Source of the DNA: an uncultured Opitutaceae bacterium
Lineage (GTDB): Bacteria > Verrucomicrobiota > Verrucomicrobiia > Opitutales > Opitutaceae
Assembly: GCA_937902925.1 (NCBI GenBank)
Contig: CALFNN010000070.1
Coordinates: 248,001-312,000, forward strand
Length of the DNA: 64,000 nt
Direction: 5' to 3'
The notes under the pieces were generated by a model. It searched no databases, was not told where the DNA came from, and saw only the letters and a program-made list of their open reading frames with translations. The position numbers and the translations under genes are program-made. Every line of letters starts with the position of its first letter. The stretch's first letter is position 1. This document shows positions 49,448 to 60,080 of the stretch, one piece after another.

Positions 49448-50524
49448 ATGTGGATCATCGTGCGGCTACTGACGGCGGCGATCGTCGGCCTCGCGAAATT
49501 CTATTGGCGAAGATCCCGCGTTCAACAAGACCGGTTCACGGGGGACGTGGCCTGGGTGCTGACGCAGGGAAAAAACAAAGGACGGGTGTTCTCCACCTCA
49601 TTCGGGCTGTCGTTTACCCATCCGGTGTTTTTCCGCCTCTCCCCGGAGCGCGGGTGGGACCGGTTTTTCAAGCGAATCGGCTTCACCCACGAAATCCAGA
49701 CGGACGACTCCGCCTTCGACGCGGCGGTCTATGTCGCCTGCGATCATCCGGCGCTCGCGCCCGTGCTGCAGGAGGACGCCGACGCGCGCGTCGCGATTCT
49801 CGACCTGTTCGCCGCCGGGGCCCAGTGTATTTATGCCGACGGCGCCAATCTCTGGGTGCGGCGCAGCGGCGACACGCCGCCGGATGAGGCCGAGCTGGGA
49901 AAGCTGGCGAAAGTCCGCGCTGCGCTGCAAACGGTGCCGGCGGCGGATTTCCAAACGCTGCGCGATCCCTACTTCTGGCGCGCGCTGGCAATCGGCGCGC
50001 TCGTCTGGTCGCTTGCGCTCTACGGGGTGCCGGCGATTTTCGAGAACATCACGCGCGCCGAGCCGCTTTATTTCGACTGGTGGCCGGTCATCAGGCTGGG
50101 CGCGGCAGCGGCACTGGGCACCGCCGTGGTCCTCGTCGGATTGACCTGGATGTTATTGCGCGGCTCTTCGCGTTCGCACCGGGTTTTGGTCGAAAACCTC
50201 CTCGTGCTGATCCTTGGACTGCCGTTTTCCTCGGTCGAGTTGGTGTCCGATGCGAACATCGGGCTGGACCGGTCAACGCCGGTCGTCGTCCAAGCGGGGG
50301 TCGGCGGCACCTACACCACCATCACCCACGGCCGCCATGGAAGCCACACACACTATCACGTCAGACTGCTCCCAACCAGGGATCCGGTGAACCCGCTGCC
50401 CGCAACCATCGAGGTGTCGTCCGGCGTCTACCGGCGCGCCCACAAGGGCGGTCAGCTCGCAGTGACGATGCACGCCGGGGCGCTGGGTGTCCCGTGGGTG
50501 CAGGAAGTTACCCCGAGGCCGTGA
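49448..50524 (+). CDS. Membrane protein of unknown function
   Basis: The 358-residue protein has an N-terminal hydrophobic segment (MWIIVRLLTAAIVGLAKFYW), a soluble domain (residues 30-170, with HEIQTDDSAFDAAVYVACDHPAL), then two or three transmembrane helices (FWRALAIGALVWSLALYGV, AAALGTAVVLVGLTWMLL, VLVENLLVLILGLPFSS). A C-terminal soluble tail includes TTITHGRHGSHTHYHVRL. The His-rich loop could bind metal. I recognise no family. ATG 49448 gives the most sensible N-terminus; a TTG at 49406 is in frame. It converges on the small membrane protein gene at 50532. Confidence 0.8.
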   Translation: MWIIVRLLTAAIVGLAKFYWRRSRVQQDRFTGDVAWVLTQGKNKGRVFSTSFGLSFTHPVFFRLSPERGWDRFFKRIGFTHEIQTDDSAFDAAVYVACDHPALAPVLQEDADARVAILDLFAAGAQCIYADGANLWVRRSGDTPPDEAELGKLAKVRAALQTVPAADFQTLRDPYFWRALAIGALVWSLALYGVPAIFENITRAEPLYFDWWPVIRLGAAAALGTAVVLVGLTWMLLRGSSRSHRVLVENLLVLILGLPFSSVELVSDANIGLDRSTPVVVQAGVGGTYTTITHGRHGSHTHYHVRLLPTRDPVNPLPATIEVSSGVYRRAHKGGQLAVTMHAGALGVPWVQEVTPRP

Positions 50525-50531
50525 CGCCCGG

Positions 50532-50948
50532 TCAGCCGCGCCGGCAGGCGAGCCAGCCATAGGCGAGCGCGTAGCTCGCGCATTCGAGCTGGAGCAATCG
50601 AAAACCAGTGCGCTGCCACGAACCGGCCAGCTGCGGCCACACGCGCAACCACGGCAGGACCACCAGGCGTCCGCCCCACCAGAGCGCAACACCGGTGCAA
50701 ACCACGCGCGCCGCGACCGAGCCGGCGACCAGTTCGGGCGCGAACCACAGGCTCACCGCACCCCAGAACGCAATCGTCGCACCGATGAAAAAATTCTGCG
50801 CGATCGCGAACCGCCGGTGGATTTCCGGCAGCCGCGCGAGGTTTTCGTCCCAGTTCGGCGGGATCGGCGTAAAGCACGCGGCGATGAGTGTGACGAAGTG
50901 AAACACTCCGGCCGCGCGCACGCCCCAGATCCAGCCGGCATCGCTCAT
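50532..50948 (-). CDS. Small four-helix integral membrane protein
   Basis: The 138-residue protein has about four hydrophobic segments: IWGVRAAGVFHFVTLIAACF, NFFIGATIAFWGAVSLWF, VCTGVALWWGGRLVVLPWL, and a last one near YALAYGWLA. Function unknown. Its ATG overlaps the stop of the methylglyoxal synthase gene (ATGA), so translation of the two is coupled and they share an mRNA. Confidence 0.82.
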   Translation of the reverse strand: MSDAGWIWGVRAAGVFHFVTLIAACFTPIPPNWDENLARLPEIHRRFAIAQNFFIGATIAFWGAVSLWFAPELVAGSVAARVVCTGVALWWGGRLVVLPWLRVWPQLAGSWQRTGFRLLQLECASYALAYGWLACRRG

Positions 50949-51508
50949 GCCGGTTTGCCGGGGGCATCAACCGGAGTGCCTGCGCCGCCAACGACCCGGC
51001 GCTTTTTGGTTTCGGCGACGCCGGCGATCGGAATCGGCGGCGTCTCGACGCCCGGGACCTTGCGGTTGCGGTAGACATCGTAGTCGGGGACGAGACGGTC
51101 GTAGGTCTTGTCCATCAGCGGGGACGAGATGATGAAGTCCGCCGAGGCGCGGTCGCAGGCGATCGGGATGTTCCAGACCACGGCCATGCGCAGGAGCGCC
51201 TTCACGTCGGGATCGTGCGCCTGCTGCTCCAGCGGGTCCCAGAAAAAGATCAGGAAATCGATGTCGCCATCGACGATCTTGGCGCCGATCTGCTGGTCGC
51301 CGCCCAGCGGGCCGCTCTGCAGTTTCGTGATCGGGAACCCGAGTTCGCGCTCCAGCAACGCTCCGGTCGTGCCGGTGGCGAAGACTTTGTGGTGCGCGAG
51401 CAGGTCGCGGTTGAACTTCGACCACTCGACGAGATCGCGCTTCTTGTTGTCGTGCGCGACGAGGGCGATCTTCTTGTCCGGACCCATCGCGATTACTTTG
51501 TTGGTCAT
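50945..51508 (-). CDS. mgsA: Methylglyoxal synthase
   Basis: The 187-residue enzyme converts dihydroxyacetone phosphate to methylglyoxal and phosphate, a glycolytic overflow step. Family motifs are intact: ALVAHDNKK, FATGTTGALLE, the catalytic-Asp loop SGPLGGDQQIGAKI, DIDFLIFFWDPLEQQAHDPDV and PIACDRASADF. It is longer than the usual about 150 residues because of a proline-rich C-terminal tail (about 35 residues after LVPDYDVYRNRKVPG). The start at ATG 51508 is preceded by GGTGA. The stop overlaps the start of the small membrane protein gene. It sits 153 bp from the end of gltD on the same strand. Confidence 0.95.
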   Translation of the reverse strand: MTNKVIAMGPDKKIALVAHDNKKRDLVEWSKFNRDLLAHHKVFATGTTGALLERELGFPITKLQSGPLGGDQQIGAKIVDGDIDFLIFFWDPLEQQAHDPDVKALLRMAVVWNIPIACDRASADFIISSPLMDKTYDRLVPDYDVYRNRKVPGVETPPIPIAGVAETKKRRVVGGAGTPVDAPGKPA

Positions 51509-51661
51509 GGGATTTCACCCGATTTCCAATCACGTTTTCCGGTCGGACACGATCCCGCGGAGGCCGATGAAGACTCCCAGTCTCGCGGTCCGCGTCGCGC
51601 CCCGCCGATCATCCCGTTCTGTGCTTCGGGTGCCGCGTCGAGCGCGGGCGGACCAGCACGC

Positions 51662-53146
51662 CTACGGCAGATCGGTCGAGCCCATCAGGAACCGGTCGCA
51701 CTCGCGCGCCGCGCCGCGGCCCTCGTTGATCGCCCACACCACAAGGCTCTGGCCGCGGCGGCAGTCGCCGGCGGCGAAGATGTTCGGGATGTTCGTCCGG
51801 TATTTTTCGTGCTCGGCCTTGATGTTCGAGCGCGCGTCGGTCTCGAGCTTGAGGTCCTTGAGGATCATCTGCTCCGGCCCGAGGAAACCCATCGCGAGGA
51901 GCACGAGATCCGCGGCGACGGTTTTTTCCGTGCCGGGCTGCTCCTTCGGGATGAACTGCCCCTTGTCGTTCTTCTCCCACTTGATCTCGACGGTCACGAG
52001 TTCCTTCACGGCGCCGCTCGCGTCGCCGGCGAACTTCTTCACGGTTGTGAGATAAACGCGCGGGTCGGCGCCGAACTTCGCGGCCGCCTCCTCCTGGCCG
52101 TAGTCGAGCTTGTAGGTCTTCGGCCACTCGGGCCAGGGGTTGTCGATGGCGCGCTCGAGCGGCGGCTTCGGGAGAATCTCGATCTGGAGCAGGCTCTTGC
52201 AGCCGTGGCGCATCGAGGTGCCGACGCAGTCCGTGCCGGTGTCGCCGCCGCCGATGACAACCACGTGCTTGCCCTTTGCGCTGATGAGCGCGTGCTCGGC
52301 GCCGCCGTTGAGCACGGCCTTGGTGTTCGCCGTGAGAAACTCCATCGCGAAGTGCACGCCCTTCAGGCTGCGGCCCTCGATCGGCAGGTCGCGCGGCAGC
52401 GTGGCGCCGGTGCAGATGACGGTGGCGTCAAATTCCTTGAGGAAAATCTCCGAGTCGACGTTGTCGCCGACGTTCGCGTTGCAGATGAACTTGATGCCCT
52501 CCTGCTCCATCAATTTGATCCGGCGCAGCACGACGTCCTGCTTGTCGAGCTTCATGTTCGGGATGCCATACATCAGCAGCCCGCCCGGACGGTCGGCGCG
52601 CTCGAACACGGTCACGGTGTGGCCGGCGCGGTTGAGCTGCGCGGCGGCGGACAGGCCCGCGGGACCGGAGCCGATGACCGCGACCTTCTTGCCGGTGCGA
52701 ACCTGCGGCGCCTCGGGCACGATCCAGCCCTCCTCCCAGCCCCGGTCGACGATCGAGGCCTCGATGTTCTTGATCGTGACCGGCGGAGCGTTGATGCCGA
52801 GGACGCAGGAGCCCTCGCACGGCGCGGGACACACGCGGCCGGTGAACTCGGGAAAGTTGTTCGTCTTGTGCAGCCGGTCGAGCGCCTCGTGCCAGAGCCC
52901 GCGGTAGACGAGGTCGTTCCACTCGGGAATGAGGTTGTTGATCGGGCAGCCGCTCGCCATGCCGCTGATCAACTTGCCCGTGTGGCAGAACGGAATGCCG
53001 CAATCCATGCAGCGCGCGCCCTGCGTCCGGAGCTTCTTCTCCTCCATGTGATGGTGGAACTCCTTCCAGTCCTTCACGCGCTCGGTCGGCGTGCGGTCGA
53101 CGGGCAGTTCGCGCAGATATTCGATGAATCCAGTTGGCTTTCCCAT
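51662..53146 (-). CDS. gltD: Glutamate synthase (NADPH) small subunit
   Basis: The 494-residue beta subunit supplies electrons from NADPH to the large subunit for glutamate synthesis. N-terminal cysteines for the [4Fe-4S] clusters are visible ([26 protein letters not shown]). The FAD-binding GxGxxG is [14 protein letters not shown], and the NADPH-binding loop is [15 protein letters not shown]. The C-terminal [22 protein letters not shown] contacts FAD. Length and order match the family. It starts 48 bp after the gltB stop, so the two are one operon with the large subunit first. Confidence 0.97.
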   Translation of the reverse strand: MGKPTGFIEYLRELPVDRTPTERVKDWKEFHHHMEEKKLRTQGARCMDCGIPFCHTGKLISGMASGCPINNLIPEWNDLVYRGLWHEALDRLHKTNNFPEFTGRVCPAPCEGSCVLGINAPPVTIKNIEASIVDRGWEEGWIVPEAPQVRTGKKVAVIGSGPAGLSAAAQLNRAGHTVTVFERADRPGGLLMYGIPNMKLDKQDVVLRRIKLMEQEGIKFICNANVGDNVDSEIFLKEFDATVICTGATLPRDLPIEGRSLKGVHFAMEFLTANTKAVLNGGAEHALISAKGKHVVVIGGGDTGTDCVGTSMRHGCKSLLQIEILPKPPLERAIDNPWPEWPKTYKLDYGQEEAAAKFGADPRVYLTTVKKFAGDASGAVKELVTVEIKWEKNDKGQFIPKEQPGTEKTVAADLVLLAMGFLGPEQMILKDLKLETDARSNIKAEHEKYRTNIPNIFAAGDCRRGQSLVVWAINEGRGAARECDRFLMGSTDLP

Positions 53147-53194
53147 TGTGCGTGAAGTCGAAGGTGAAGTGAGGTGCGGTGGAGCGCGAAACGT

Positions 53195-56100
53195 TTAATT
53201 GCCGCCGACGCGCGAGAGGTCGCGGGCGTTTTCCTCGAACGCGGCCATGATGGCCTCGTCGCCGGTGAGGCCCTGGGCCTGGGCGCGCTCGATGCAAGCG
53301 AGCATGCGCTTGTAGTCCTTGGGCATCACCTTGACGAATTGCGGGGCGAACTTGTCCCAGTTGTCCAGGACGGTCTTCGCGCGCACGCTCTTCGTGTAGC
53401 CGAGGTGCTTCTGGATCATCGCGCGCACGGCGGCGATTTCCTTCGCATCGTCGAGCTTCTCGACGCCGACCATCTGCGGATTCACGCGCTTGGCGAAATC
53501 GCCGGTCTCATCGAGCACGTAGCCGATGCCGCCCGACATGCCGGCACCGAAGTTGCGGCCGGCGCGGCCGAGCACGACCACGCGGCCGCCCGTCATGTAT
53601 TCGCAGCCGTTGTCGCCGATCGCCTCGACGACGGCATCGACGCCGGAGTTGCGGACCGCGAACCGCTCGCCCGCCATGCCGCGGATGTAGACTTCGCCGG
53701 CCGACGCGCCGTAGAGCGCGACGTTGCCGACGATCATGTTTTCCTCGGCAGCAAACGGCGCGGCCGCCGGAGGATAGATGATGAGCTTCCCTCCGGAAAG
53801 GCCCTTGCCGAAGTAATCGTTGGCGTCGCCCTCGATGGAGAGCGTCATGCCGCGCGTGACGAACGCCCCGAAGCTCTGGCCGGCCGAGCCCTTGAACTTG
53901 AGTTGGATCGTGTCGTCGGGCAGGCCCTTCGCGCCGTGCTTCCGCGTGATCTCGCCGCTGGTGATCGTGCCGACGACGCGGTTGACGTTGCGGATCGGCA
54001 GCTCGGCGATGACCTTCTCGCCGCGGTCGATCGCCGGGCGGCAGAGCTCGAGGATCTGGGTGACGTCGAGCGAGCGGTCGATGCCGTGGTCCTGCTTGAT
54101 GGAGCAGAAGCGGCCGATCTCGGGCGCGACATCGGGCTGGTAGAGGATGTTCGAGAAATCGAGGCCCTTGGCTTTCCAATGCTCGACGGCCTTCCGCGCC
54201 TCGAGGCGGTCGGTGCGGCCGATCATTTCCTCGACGGTGCGGAAACCAAGCGAGGCCATGATCTCGCGCATATCCTCGGCGATGAACTTCATGAAGTTCA
54301 CGACATGCTCGGGTTTGCCCGAGTATCGCGCGCGGAGTTCCGGATTCTGCGTCGCGACGCCGGCCGGGCAGGTGTTCAGGTGGCACACGCGCATCATGAT
54401 GCAGCCGGTCGCAACGAGCGGCGCGGTCGCGAAGCCGAACTCCTCGGCGCCGAGCAACGCGGCGACGATGACGTCGCGGCCGGTCTTGAGCTGGCCGTCG
54501 GTCTCGACGGCGATGCGGCTGCGGAGATTGTTGAGGACGAGCGTCTGGTGGGTCTCGGCGAGGCCGAGCTCCCACGGCAGGCCCGCGTGTTGTAGAGAAG
54601 TCTGCGGCGAGGCGCCGGTGCCGCCGTCGTAACCGGAGATGAGCACGACGTCCGCGTGCGCCTTCGCGACGCCGGCGGCGACGGTGCCGACGCCGACCTC
54701 GGAGACAAGCTTCACGGAGACGCGCGCCTCCTTGTTGCCGTTCTTGAGGTCGTGGATGAGTTCGGCGAGGTCCTCGATCGAATAGATGTCGTGATGCGGC
54801 GGCGGCGAGATGAGGCCGACGCCGGCGGTGGTGCCGCGGGTCTTGGCGATCCACGGGTAAACCTTCGAGCCGGGCAACTGGCCACCCTCGCCGGGCTTCG
54901 CGCCCTGCGCCATCTTGATCTGGAGTTCCTTCGCGCTGACGAGGTATTCGCTCGTGACGCCGAAGCGGCCGGACGCGACCTGCTTGATCGCGGAATTCTT
55001 CGAGTCGCCGTTCGCCATCGGCTTGAAACGATCGGAATCCTCGCCGCCCTCGCCGGTGTTCGACTTGCCGCCGATCCGGTTCATGGCGATGGCGAGCGTC
55101 TCGTGCGCCTCCTTGGAGATCGAGCCGTAGGACATGGCGCCGGTCTTGAAGCGCTTCACGATTTCCTCGGCGGGCTCGACTTCCTCGAGCAGCACCGGGG
55201 CGGTGCCGTTCTTGAAATCGAGCAGCGAACGCAGCGTGCAGAGATTCTTCGACTGGTCGTTGATCAGCTTCGCGTAGGCCTGGTAGGCCGGCTTGCTGTT
55301 GGTGCGGACCGCCTTTTGCAGCGCATGCACCGACTCGGGTGTGAACAGGTGCGCCTCGCCGCTCGACCGCCACTGGTAGAGGCCGCCGACGGGCAGCACG
55401 TGGCCGTTGACCGACCGATCGGGATAGGCGGCACGGTGGCGGAGGAGCACTTCCTTCGCGATCACGTCGAGGCTGATGCCGCCGACGCGCGACGGCGTCC
55501 ACGTGAAGTAGTGGTCGATGACGTCCTGCCGGAGCCCGAGCGCCTCGAACACCTGCGCGCCGCGGTAGCTCTGGATCGCGGAGATGCCCATCTTGGACAT
55601 GACCTTGACCACGCCCTTCGAGGCGGCCTTCACGAAATTCTGGCAGCCCTTCTTGTGATCGAGGCCGGGCAGCATGCCCTCGCGAATCATGTCGTCGATC
55701 GTCTCGAACGCGACGTAGGGATTGATCGCGCTGCAGCCGTAGCCGATGAGCAGCGCGAAATGATGCACCTCGCGGGCCTCGCCCGTCTCGAGCACGAGCG
55801 ACACGCGCGTGCGCAGACCCTCGCGGATGAGATAATGGTGCAGGCCGGCGACCGCGAGCAGCGCAGGGATCGGCGCGAAGTCGCGTGTGACGCCGCGGTC
55901 GGAGAGGATGATCACGTTGACCTCCTCCTCCTCGATCATGCGGCGGGCCATGATGGAGAGCTCCTCCATCGACTTCGCGAGGCCCTTCTCGCCGCGCGAG
56001 ACGCGGAAGAGGATCGGCAGCACGCCGGTCTTGAGCCCGGGGAGATTCGTGCGGCGGATCTTGGCGAATTCCTCGTTGGTGAGGACGGGCCACTTCAACT

Positions 56101-57811
56101 CGACGCGCCGGCAGGCCGCCGGGTCGGGATTGAGCAGGTTGCCCTCGGAGCCCAGCCGGGTCTCGGCGGAAGTGACGATTTCCTCGCGGATCGAGTCGAT
56201 CGGCGGGTTGGTGACCTGCGCGAAGAGCTGCTTGAAATAATCGTAGAGCAGGCGCGGTTTGTTGGAGAGCACCGCGAGCGCGGCGTCGTTGCCCATCGAG
56301 CCGATCGCCTCGACGCCATCCTTGGCCATCGGAGTGATGATGACGCGCTCGTCCTCGAACGTATAGCCGAACGCAATCTGGCGCTGGAGCAGCGTCTCGT
56401 GATCCGGCGGCTCGATCTTCGGCGCTTCCGGCAGATCGCCCAGGTGCACGAGGTGCTCGTTGAGCCATTGGCGATACGGCAGCGCGGTCGAGATGGTGCG
56501 CTTGATTTCCTCGTCCTCGATGATCCGGCCCTGCTCGGTGTCGACGAGGAACATGCGGCCGGGCTGGAGCCGGCCCTTCTGGACGACCTCGTCGTCCGCG
56601 AACTGCAGCACGCCGGCCTCGGAGGCCATGACGACGAGCCCGCTCTTCGTGACGTAGTAACGCGAGGGGCGCAGGCCGTTGCGGTCGAGGATGGCACCGA
56701 CCTGCTTGCCGTCGGTGAACGCGATCGAGGCGGGGCCGTCCCACGGTTCCATCAGGCAGGCGTGGTATTGATAGAAGGCGCGGCGGTCGTCGTCCATCGA
56801 CTCGTGGTAGGACCACGGCTCGGGGATCATCATCATCATCGCGTGCGCCAGCGGGCGGCCGGCGAGGACGAGGAGCTCGAGCGTGTTGTCGAACATCGCG
56901 GAGTCGGAGCCGTTCGGGTTGATGATGGGGAGGATCTTCTTGATGTCGTCGCCAAACACCTCGCTGGCGAACAGCGCCTGGCGCGCGTGCATCCAGTTCA
57001 TGTTTCCGCGCAGCGTGTTGATCTCGCCGTTGTGCGCGAGGTAGCGATAGGGGTGCGCGCGCTCCCAACTGGGGAACGTGTTCGTCGAGAAGCGCGAGTG
57101 GACGAGCGCCAGCGCGGAATCCATCGCCGGGTGCTTCAACTCGGGAAAATATTGGTCGACCTGCTCGGTGGTGAGCATGCCTTTGTAAACGAGCGTCTTG
57201 AAGGACAGGCTCGCGATATACCAATACTCGGCGCCGGCGAGGGTCGACGTGCGGATCTCGCTGTAGGCGCGCTTGCGGACGACGTAGAGCTTCCGCTCGA
57301 ATGCCATGTCGTCGGCGAGGTCGGGCCCGCGCCCGATGAACGCGTGGCGCATGAACGGCTCGGACGACCTTGCGGTCTCGCCGAGCATCGCGTTGTTGGT
57401 CTTGACCGTGCGCCAGCCAAGGAAGACGAGCCCCTCGGATTGCACCAACTGCTCGAAACGCTCCTCGATCTTGCGGCGGACGGTCTGGTTGCGCGGCAGG
57501 TAGACGAGGCCGCAGCCGTATTGGCCGGGCTCGGGCAGCGAGAAACGCAGCGGCTTGCAGACCTCGGTCAGGAACTTGTGCGGCATCTGGATGAGGATGC
57601 CGGCGCCGTCGCCCGTGTTGACCTCGGCGCCACTGGCACCGCGATGATCGAGATTGCGGAGGACCTGCAGCGCATCGGAGACGATCTTGTTGGATTTGCG
57701 CCCGTGCATGTCGACGATGAAGCCGACCCCGCAGGCCTCGTGCTCGAAAAACGGATCGTAGAGGCCCTGCTTGGCGGGCAGGCCGAGGGTGCGGGCGTTG
57801 CTGGTCTTCAT
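53195..57811 (-). CDS. gltB: Glutamate synthase large subunit
   Basis: The 1538-residue alpha subunit makes two glutamates from glutamine and 2-oxoglutarate. The N-terminal class II glutamine amidotransferase domain is exposed after propeptide cleavage at the Cys in HEACGVGF (Cys27). The central domain, the FMN domain ([44 protein letters not shown]) and the [3Fe-4S] cysteines ([12 protein letters not shown]) follow, then the GXGXG beta-helix at the C-terminus ([21 protein letters not shown]). ATG 57811 is used; an in-frame GTG at 57835 would add eight residues. Size is normal for bacterial GltB. Confidence 0.97.
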   Translation of the reverse strand: MKTSNARTLGLPAKQGLYDPFFEHEACGVGFIVDMHGRKSNKIVSDALQVLRNLDHRGASGAEVNTGDGAGILIQMPHKFLTEVCKPLRFSLPEPGQYGCGLVYLPRNQTVRRKIEERFEQLVQSEGLVFLGWRTVKTNNAMLGETARSSEPFMRHAFIGRGPDLADDMAFERKLYVVRKRAYSEIRTSTLAGAEYWYIASLSFKTLVYKGMLTTEQVDQYFPELKHPAMDSALALVHSRFSTNTFPSWERAHPYRYLAHNGEINTLRGNMNWMHARQALFASEVFGDDIKKILPIINPNGSDSAMFDNTLELLVLAGRPLAHAMMMMIPEPWSYHESMDDDRRAFYQYHACLMEPWDGPASIAFTDGKQVGAILDRNGLRPSRYYVTKSGLVVMASEAGVLQFADDEVVQKGRLQPGRMFLVDTEQGRIIEDEEIKRTISTALPYRQWLNEHLVHLGDLPEAPKIEPPDHETLLQRQIAFGYTFEDERVIITPMAKDGVEAIGSMGNDAALAVLSNKPRLLYDYFKQLFAQVTNPPIDSIREEIVTSAETRLGSEGNLLNPDPAACRRVELKWPVLTNEEFAKIRRTNLPGLKTGVLPILFRVSRGEKGLAKSMEELSIMARRMIEEEEVNVIILSDRGVTRDFAPIPALLAVAGLHHYLIREGLRTRVSLVLETGEAREVHHFALLIGYGCSAINPYVAFETIDDMIREGMLPGLDHKKGCQNFVKAASKGVVKVMSKMGISAIQSYRGAQVFEALGLRQDVIDHYFTWTPSRVGGISLDVIAKEVLLRHRAAYPDRSVNGHVLPVGGLYQWRSSGEAHLFTPESVHALQKAVRTNSKPAYQAYAKLINDQSKNLCTLRSLLDFKNGTAPVLLEEVEPAEEIVKRFKTGAMSYGSISKEAHETLAIAMNRIGGKSNTGEGGEDSDRFKPMANGDSKNSAIKQVASGRFGVTSEYLVSAKELQIKMAQGAKPGEGGQLPGSKVYPWIAKTRGTTAGVGLISPPPHHDIYSIEDLAELIHDLKNGNKEARVSVKLVSEVGVGTVAAGVAKAHADVVLISGYDGGTGASPQTSLQHAGLPWELGLAETHQTLVLNNLRSRIAVETDGQLKTGRDVIVAALLGAEEFGFATAPLVATGCIMMRVCHLNTCPAGVATQNPELRARYSGKPEHVVNFMKFIAEDMREIMASLGFRTVEEMIGRTDRLEARKAVEHWKAKGLDFSNILYQPDVAPEIGRFCSIKQDHGIDRSLDVTQILELCRPAIDRGEKVIAELPIRNVNRVVGTITSGEITRKHGAKGLPDDTIQLKFKGSAGQSFGAFVTRGMTLSIEGDANDYFGKGLSGGKLIIYPPAAAPFAAEENMIVGNVALYGASAGEVYIRGMAGERFAVRNSGVDAVVEAIGDNGCEYMTGGRVVVLGRAGRNFGAGMSGGIGYVLDETGDFAKRVNPQMVGVEKLDDAKEIAAVRAMIQKHLGYTKSVRAKTVLDNWDKFAPQFVKVMPKDYKRMLACIERAQAQGLTGDEAIMAAFEENARDLSRVGGN

Positions 57812-57940
57812 GTCCGGGGGCCGCGTGGTATTCACAGGAAAAAATCGATCAGCAGTCGGGTTGAGTCTGGTTGGTTGGCAAATCCGGTCGCGGCTGGGGG
57901 TGGCGGGTCGGCGGGCAATTCGGAAGGTCGGTGGCTGGGC

Positions 57941-57976
57941 AAAAAAAGGGCCGTCTCGTTCGTGCGAGAGCGGCCC
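57941..57976 (-). terminator. Rho-independent terminator downstream of the glutaredoxin gene
   Basis: On the minus strand, the stem GGGCCG-CTCTCG/CGAGA-CGGCCC (one bulged base) is followed by seven T residues (57947-57941). It ends the glutaredoxin transcript before gltB, so gltB needs its own promoter in 57812-57940. Confidence 0.9.
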
Positions 57977-58009
57977 GGGTGAGTTAGTTGCGGCGAGCTC
58001 TCAGCAGCA

Positions 58010-58345
58010 TCAGAAGAAGCGGATCGTTTTAGTCGCCATTTTGGCGTGCTCGTCATCCGAGCAGCCCGCGTTGGTCGGGACGTCGGTCGCGGCGACGGTG
58101 GGTTTCACCAGACTGTTGCTGAGAAGATAGTTTTCGACCTCTTCGCCCGAGACGTCGGCCAGCATCACGCCATCGATCTCGACACAGGGCGACAGGGGCT
58201 GGCCGGACTTCTGGACCATCTCCGCGTAGTTGGCGCGGTTGTTGATGATGTCGATGTCCTCAAACTCGAGGTTATGCTTGCGCAGGATGGCGCGAACCCC
58301 GTTGGACCAGCCGCAATGCGGCTTGAGATAGGCGTTGATCTTCAT
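58010..58345 (-). CDS. Glutaredoxin-family protein (CGWS active site)
   Basis: The 111-residue protein has a thioredoxin fold of the glutaredoxin type: MKINAYLKPHCGWSNGVRAILRKHNL, EDIDIINNRANYAEMV, GQPLSPCVEIDGVMLADVSGEEVENYL. The active site is CGWS rather than CPYC, so only one thiol is present and a monothiol mechanism or iron-sulfur role is more likely than disulfide reduction. The C-terminal tail (CSDDEHAKMATKTIRFF) includes another Cys. It is divergent from the epimerase gene, has a probable promoter at 58380-58407, and ends at a strong terminator. Confidence 0.9.
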   Translation of the reverse strand: MKINAYLKPHCGWSNGVRAILRKHNLEFEDIDIINNRANYAEMVQKSGQPLSPCVEIDGVMLADVSGEEVENYLLSNSLVKPTVAATDVPTNAGCSDDEHAKMATKTIRFF

Positions 58346-58379
58346 GCGGTGAGCGTATGCGTGGACAAAAGCGGCGCAA

Positions 58380-58407
58380 GGTATAGGGGTCAGTTTCCCC
58401 CAATCAA
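58380..58407 (-). promoter_or_regulatory. Putative sigma70 promoter of the glutaredoxin gene
   Basis: TTGATT (minus strand, 58407-58402) and TATACC (58385-58380) are spaced 16 bp, 35 bp before the start codon. A GGGG...CCCC dyad lies in the spacer. Confidence 0.5.
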
Positions 58408-58512
58408 GCACTGTCTTTGCCAATTCGGGATTTTTCTTCGGGCAAACTGTGCCGGCGCACCGCCACGCGGGTGCGCGGCACTTTCCGCTAGCCGCGTCCC
58501 GCGCGCTCGCGT

Positions 58513-59499
58513 ATGACGCCCGGAATGAAAGTTCTCGTGACCGGCGCGGCCGGCTTCATCGGTTACCACGTCGCGCGCCGGCTCGCCGAATTGAAAAAAT
58601 GCGAGGTGCTCGGCGTCGATAACATGGGGGACTATTACGATGTCGCGCTCAAGCGGGCGCGGCTCGCGGAACTCGGCGCCCTCGAGGATTTTCGTTTTCT
58701 CCAGGCGGATTTTGCCGACGCCGAGAAATTCGCCGGACTCGTCGCGCACTTCAAACCCGACTATGTCGTCCACCTCGGCGCGCAGCCGGGCGTGCGCTAC
58801 AGCATGGAGAACCCGGCGGCTTACACGCACAGCAACCTCGCCGGGTTCGCGGGCGTGCTCGAGGCGTGCCGCCGCACGCCGCCCAAGCATCTCGTCTTCG
58901 CGTCGAGCAGCAGCGTCTATGGCGCGGGTGCCACGCCGCCGTTTCGCGAGGACGACAATACCGACCGGCCAGTGTCGTTCTATGGCGCGACAAAAAAAGC
59001 CAACGAACTCATGGCGCACAGCTATGCGCTGAACCACGGCCTCAATGTCACCGGCCTGCGCTTCTTCACCGTCTATGGCCCGTGGGGCCGGCCCGACATG
59101 GCCCCGACGCTCTTCGCCCGCGCCATCAGCGAGGGCCAGCCCCTGAAGCTCTTCAATCAAGGGAAGAACCTCCGTGACTTCACTTATGTGGACGACATCG
59201 TCGATGGCGTCGTGAAAGTGCTGCTCTATCCGCCCGCGGAGCGCCCCACCCCGCCCGTGCGCATTTTCAACCTCGGCCATCACCGTCCGATCGAGACGCT
59301 GCTCTTCGTGAAAATGCTCGAGCAACTGCTCGGCCGGGCCGCGCAGGTCGACCTGCTCCCGCCGCAGCCGGGCGACATGCTCGAAACCTGCGCCGACCTC
59401 ACGCGCGTGCAGGCAGCCATCGGGTTCGCCCCAAAGGTCCCGCTCGAGGAAGGCCTGCGTCGGTTCGTCGAGTGGTTCCGGGGCTACTACCGGCCTTGA
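58513..59499 (+). CDS. NAD-dependent epimerase (UDP-glucuronate 4-epimerase type)
   Basis: The 328-residue extended short-chain dehydrogenase has the nucleotide-binding [14 protein letters not shown], the [22 protein letters not shown] block, and the catalytic [17 protein letters not shown] (Y-x-x-x-K). [20 protein letters not shown] is characteristic of UDP-glucuronate/galacturonate 4-epimerases. It likely makes UDP-galacturonate for surface polysaccharide. ATG 58513 is the first start; ATG 58525 directly precedes the KVLVTG strand and may be the true one. It is divergent from the glutaredoxin gene. Confidence 0.92.
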   Translation: MTPGMKVLVTGAAGFIGYHVARRLAELKKCEVLGVDNMGDYYDVALKRARLAELGALEDFRFLQADFADAEKFAGLVAHFKPDYVVHLGAQPGVRYSMENPAAYTHSNLAGFAGVLEACRRTPPKHLVFASSSSVYGAGATPPFREDDNTDRPVSFYGATKKANELMAHSYALNHGLNVTGLRFFTVYGPWGRPDMAPTLFARAISEGQPLKLFNQGKNLRDFTYVDDIVDGVVKVLLYPPAERPTPPVRIFNLGHHRPIETLLFVKMLEQLLGRAAQVDLLPPQPGDMLETCADLTRVQAAIGFAPKVPLEEGLRRFVEWFRGYYRP

Positions 59500-59553
59500 G
59501 CCCATCGGCACTTCAGCTTCATCCTTCCAACGACGACCAACCCTCTCCTCTTT

Positions 59554-59922
59554 ATGAAAACCATTCTGCTGCTCACCGGCTCCAACATCTTCATGACCCT
59601 CGCCTGGTATGGCCAGCTGCGGATGAAGATCTTCGAGGGCAAATCGCTCTGGCTCGTCATCCTGATGGCGTGGGGCATCGCCTTCTTCGAATATTGCCTG
59701 CAGGTGCCGGCCAACCGCATCGGCTACGCGCAGGGCATGAGCGGCTACCAGCTCAAGATTATCCAGGAGGTCATCACGCTGGTCGTTTTCGTCGGCTTCG
59801 CCTGGCTCGTGCTCGGCGAAAAGCTGACGTGGAACTACGCCGTCAGCTTCGCGCTGATCCTGCTGGCGGTGTATTTTGCGACCGCCTTCAAGCCCGGCAG
59901 CACGCCGCCCGGGGGCCACTGA
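59554..59922 (+). CDS. DUF486 small multidrug-resistance-like (DMT) membrane protein
   Basis: The 122-residue protein has four transmembrane helices ([69 protein letters not shown]). The conserved VPANRIGY and [12 protein letters not shown] sequences typify DUF486, a member of the drug/metabolite transporter superfamily. Substrate unknown. It lies 54 bp after the epimerase and may be co-transcribed with it. The intergenic region after it carries the recA promoter. Confidence 0.92.
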   Translation: MKTILLLTGSNIFMTLAWYGQLRMKIFEGKSLWLVILMAWGIAFFEYCLQVPANRIGYAQGMSGYQLKIIQEVITLVVFVGFAWLVLGEKLTWNYAVSFALILLAVYFATAFKPGSTPPGGH

Positions 59923-59948
59923 CCGGTGCGGCCGCGCCGATTCCCGGC

Positions 59949-59976
59949 TTGACGTGTTCATTTGAACACTTAATCA
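59949..59976 (+). promoter_or_regulatory. Putative recA promoter
   Basis: A TTGACG -35 (59949-59954) and an AT-rich -10 candidate TAATCA (59971-59976), spacer 16, lie about 105 bp before the recA start. The SOS-type palindrome fills the spacer. Confidence 0.55.
59954..59969 (+). promoter_or_regulatory. Putative LexA (SOS) operator upstream of recA
   Basis: GTGTTCA-TT-TGAACAC is a perfect 16-bp palindrome with the GTTC/GAAC half-sites used by several LexA groups. It sits between the likely -35 and -10 of recA, where a bound repressor would block polymerase. Confidence 0.7.
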
Positions 59977-60080
59977 GTTTGCCGCGCCGTCTGCTCCGCA
60001 CTTGCCTCGTAAACCCGGCTCGCACGCTGCCGACCAAGCCCACTCTTAATCAAAACCAAGCCCTCAGACACAACCCTGCC

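Noticed and set aside
57812-57940. A riboswitch or T-box leader for gltB
   Set aside because: The leader is short and shows no recognisable conserved aptamer elements; only the terminator of the preceding glutaredoxin gene is clear.
53508-57982. Very long open frames in other frames and on the other strand across gltB (over 1000 codons each)
   Set aside because: They are by-products of high GC and strong third-position bias over a genuine gltB; no motifs, low-complexity Arg/Pro/Ala composition.
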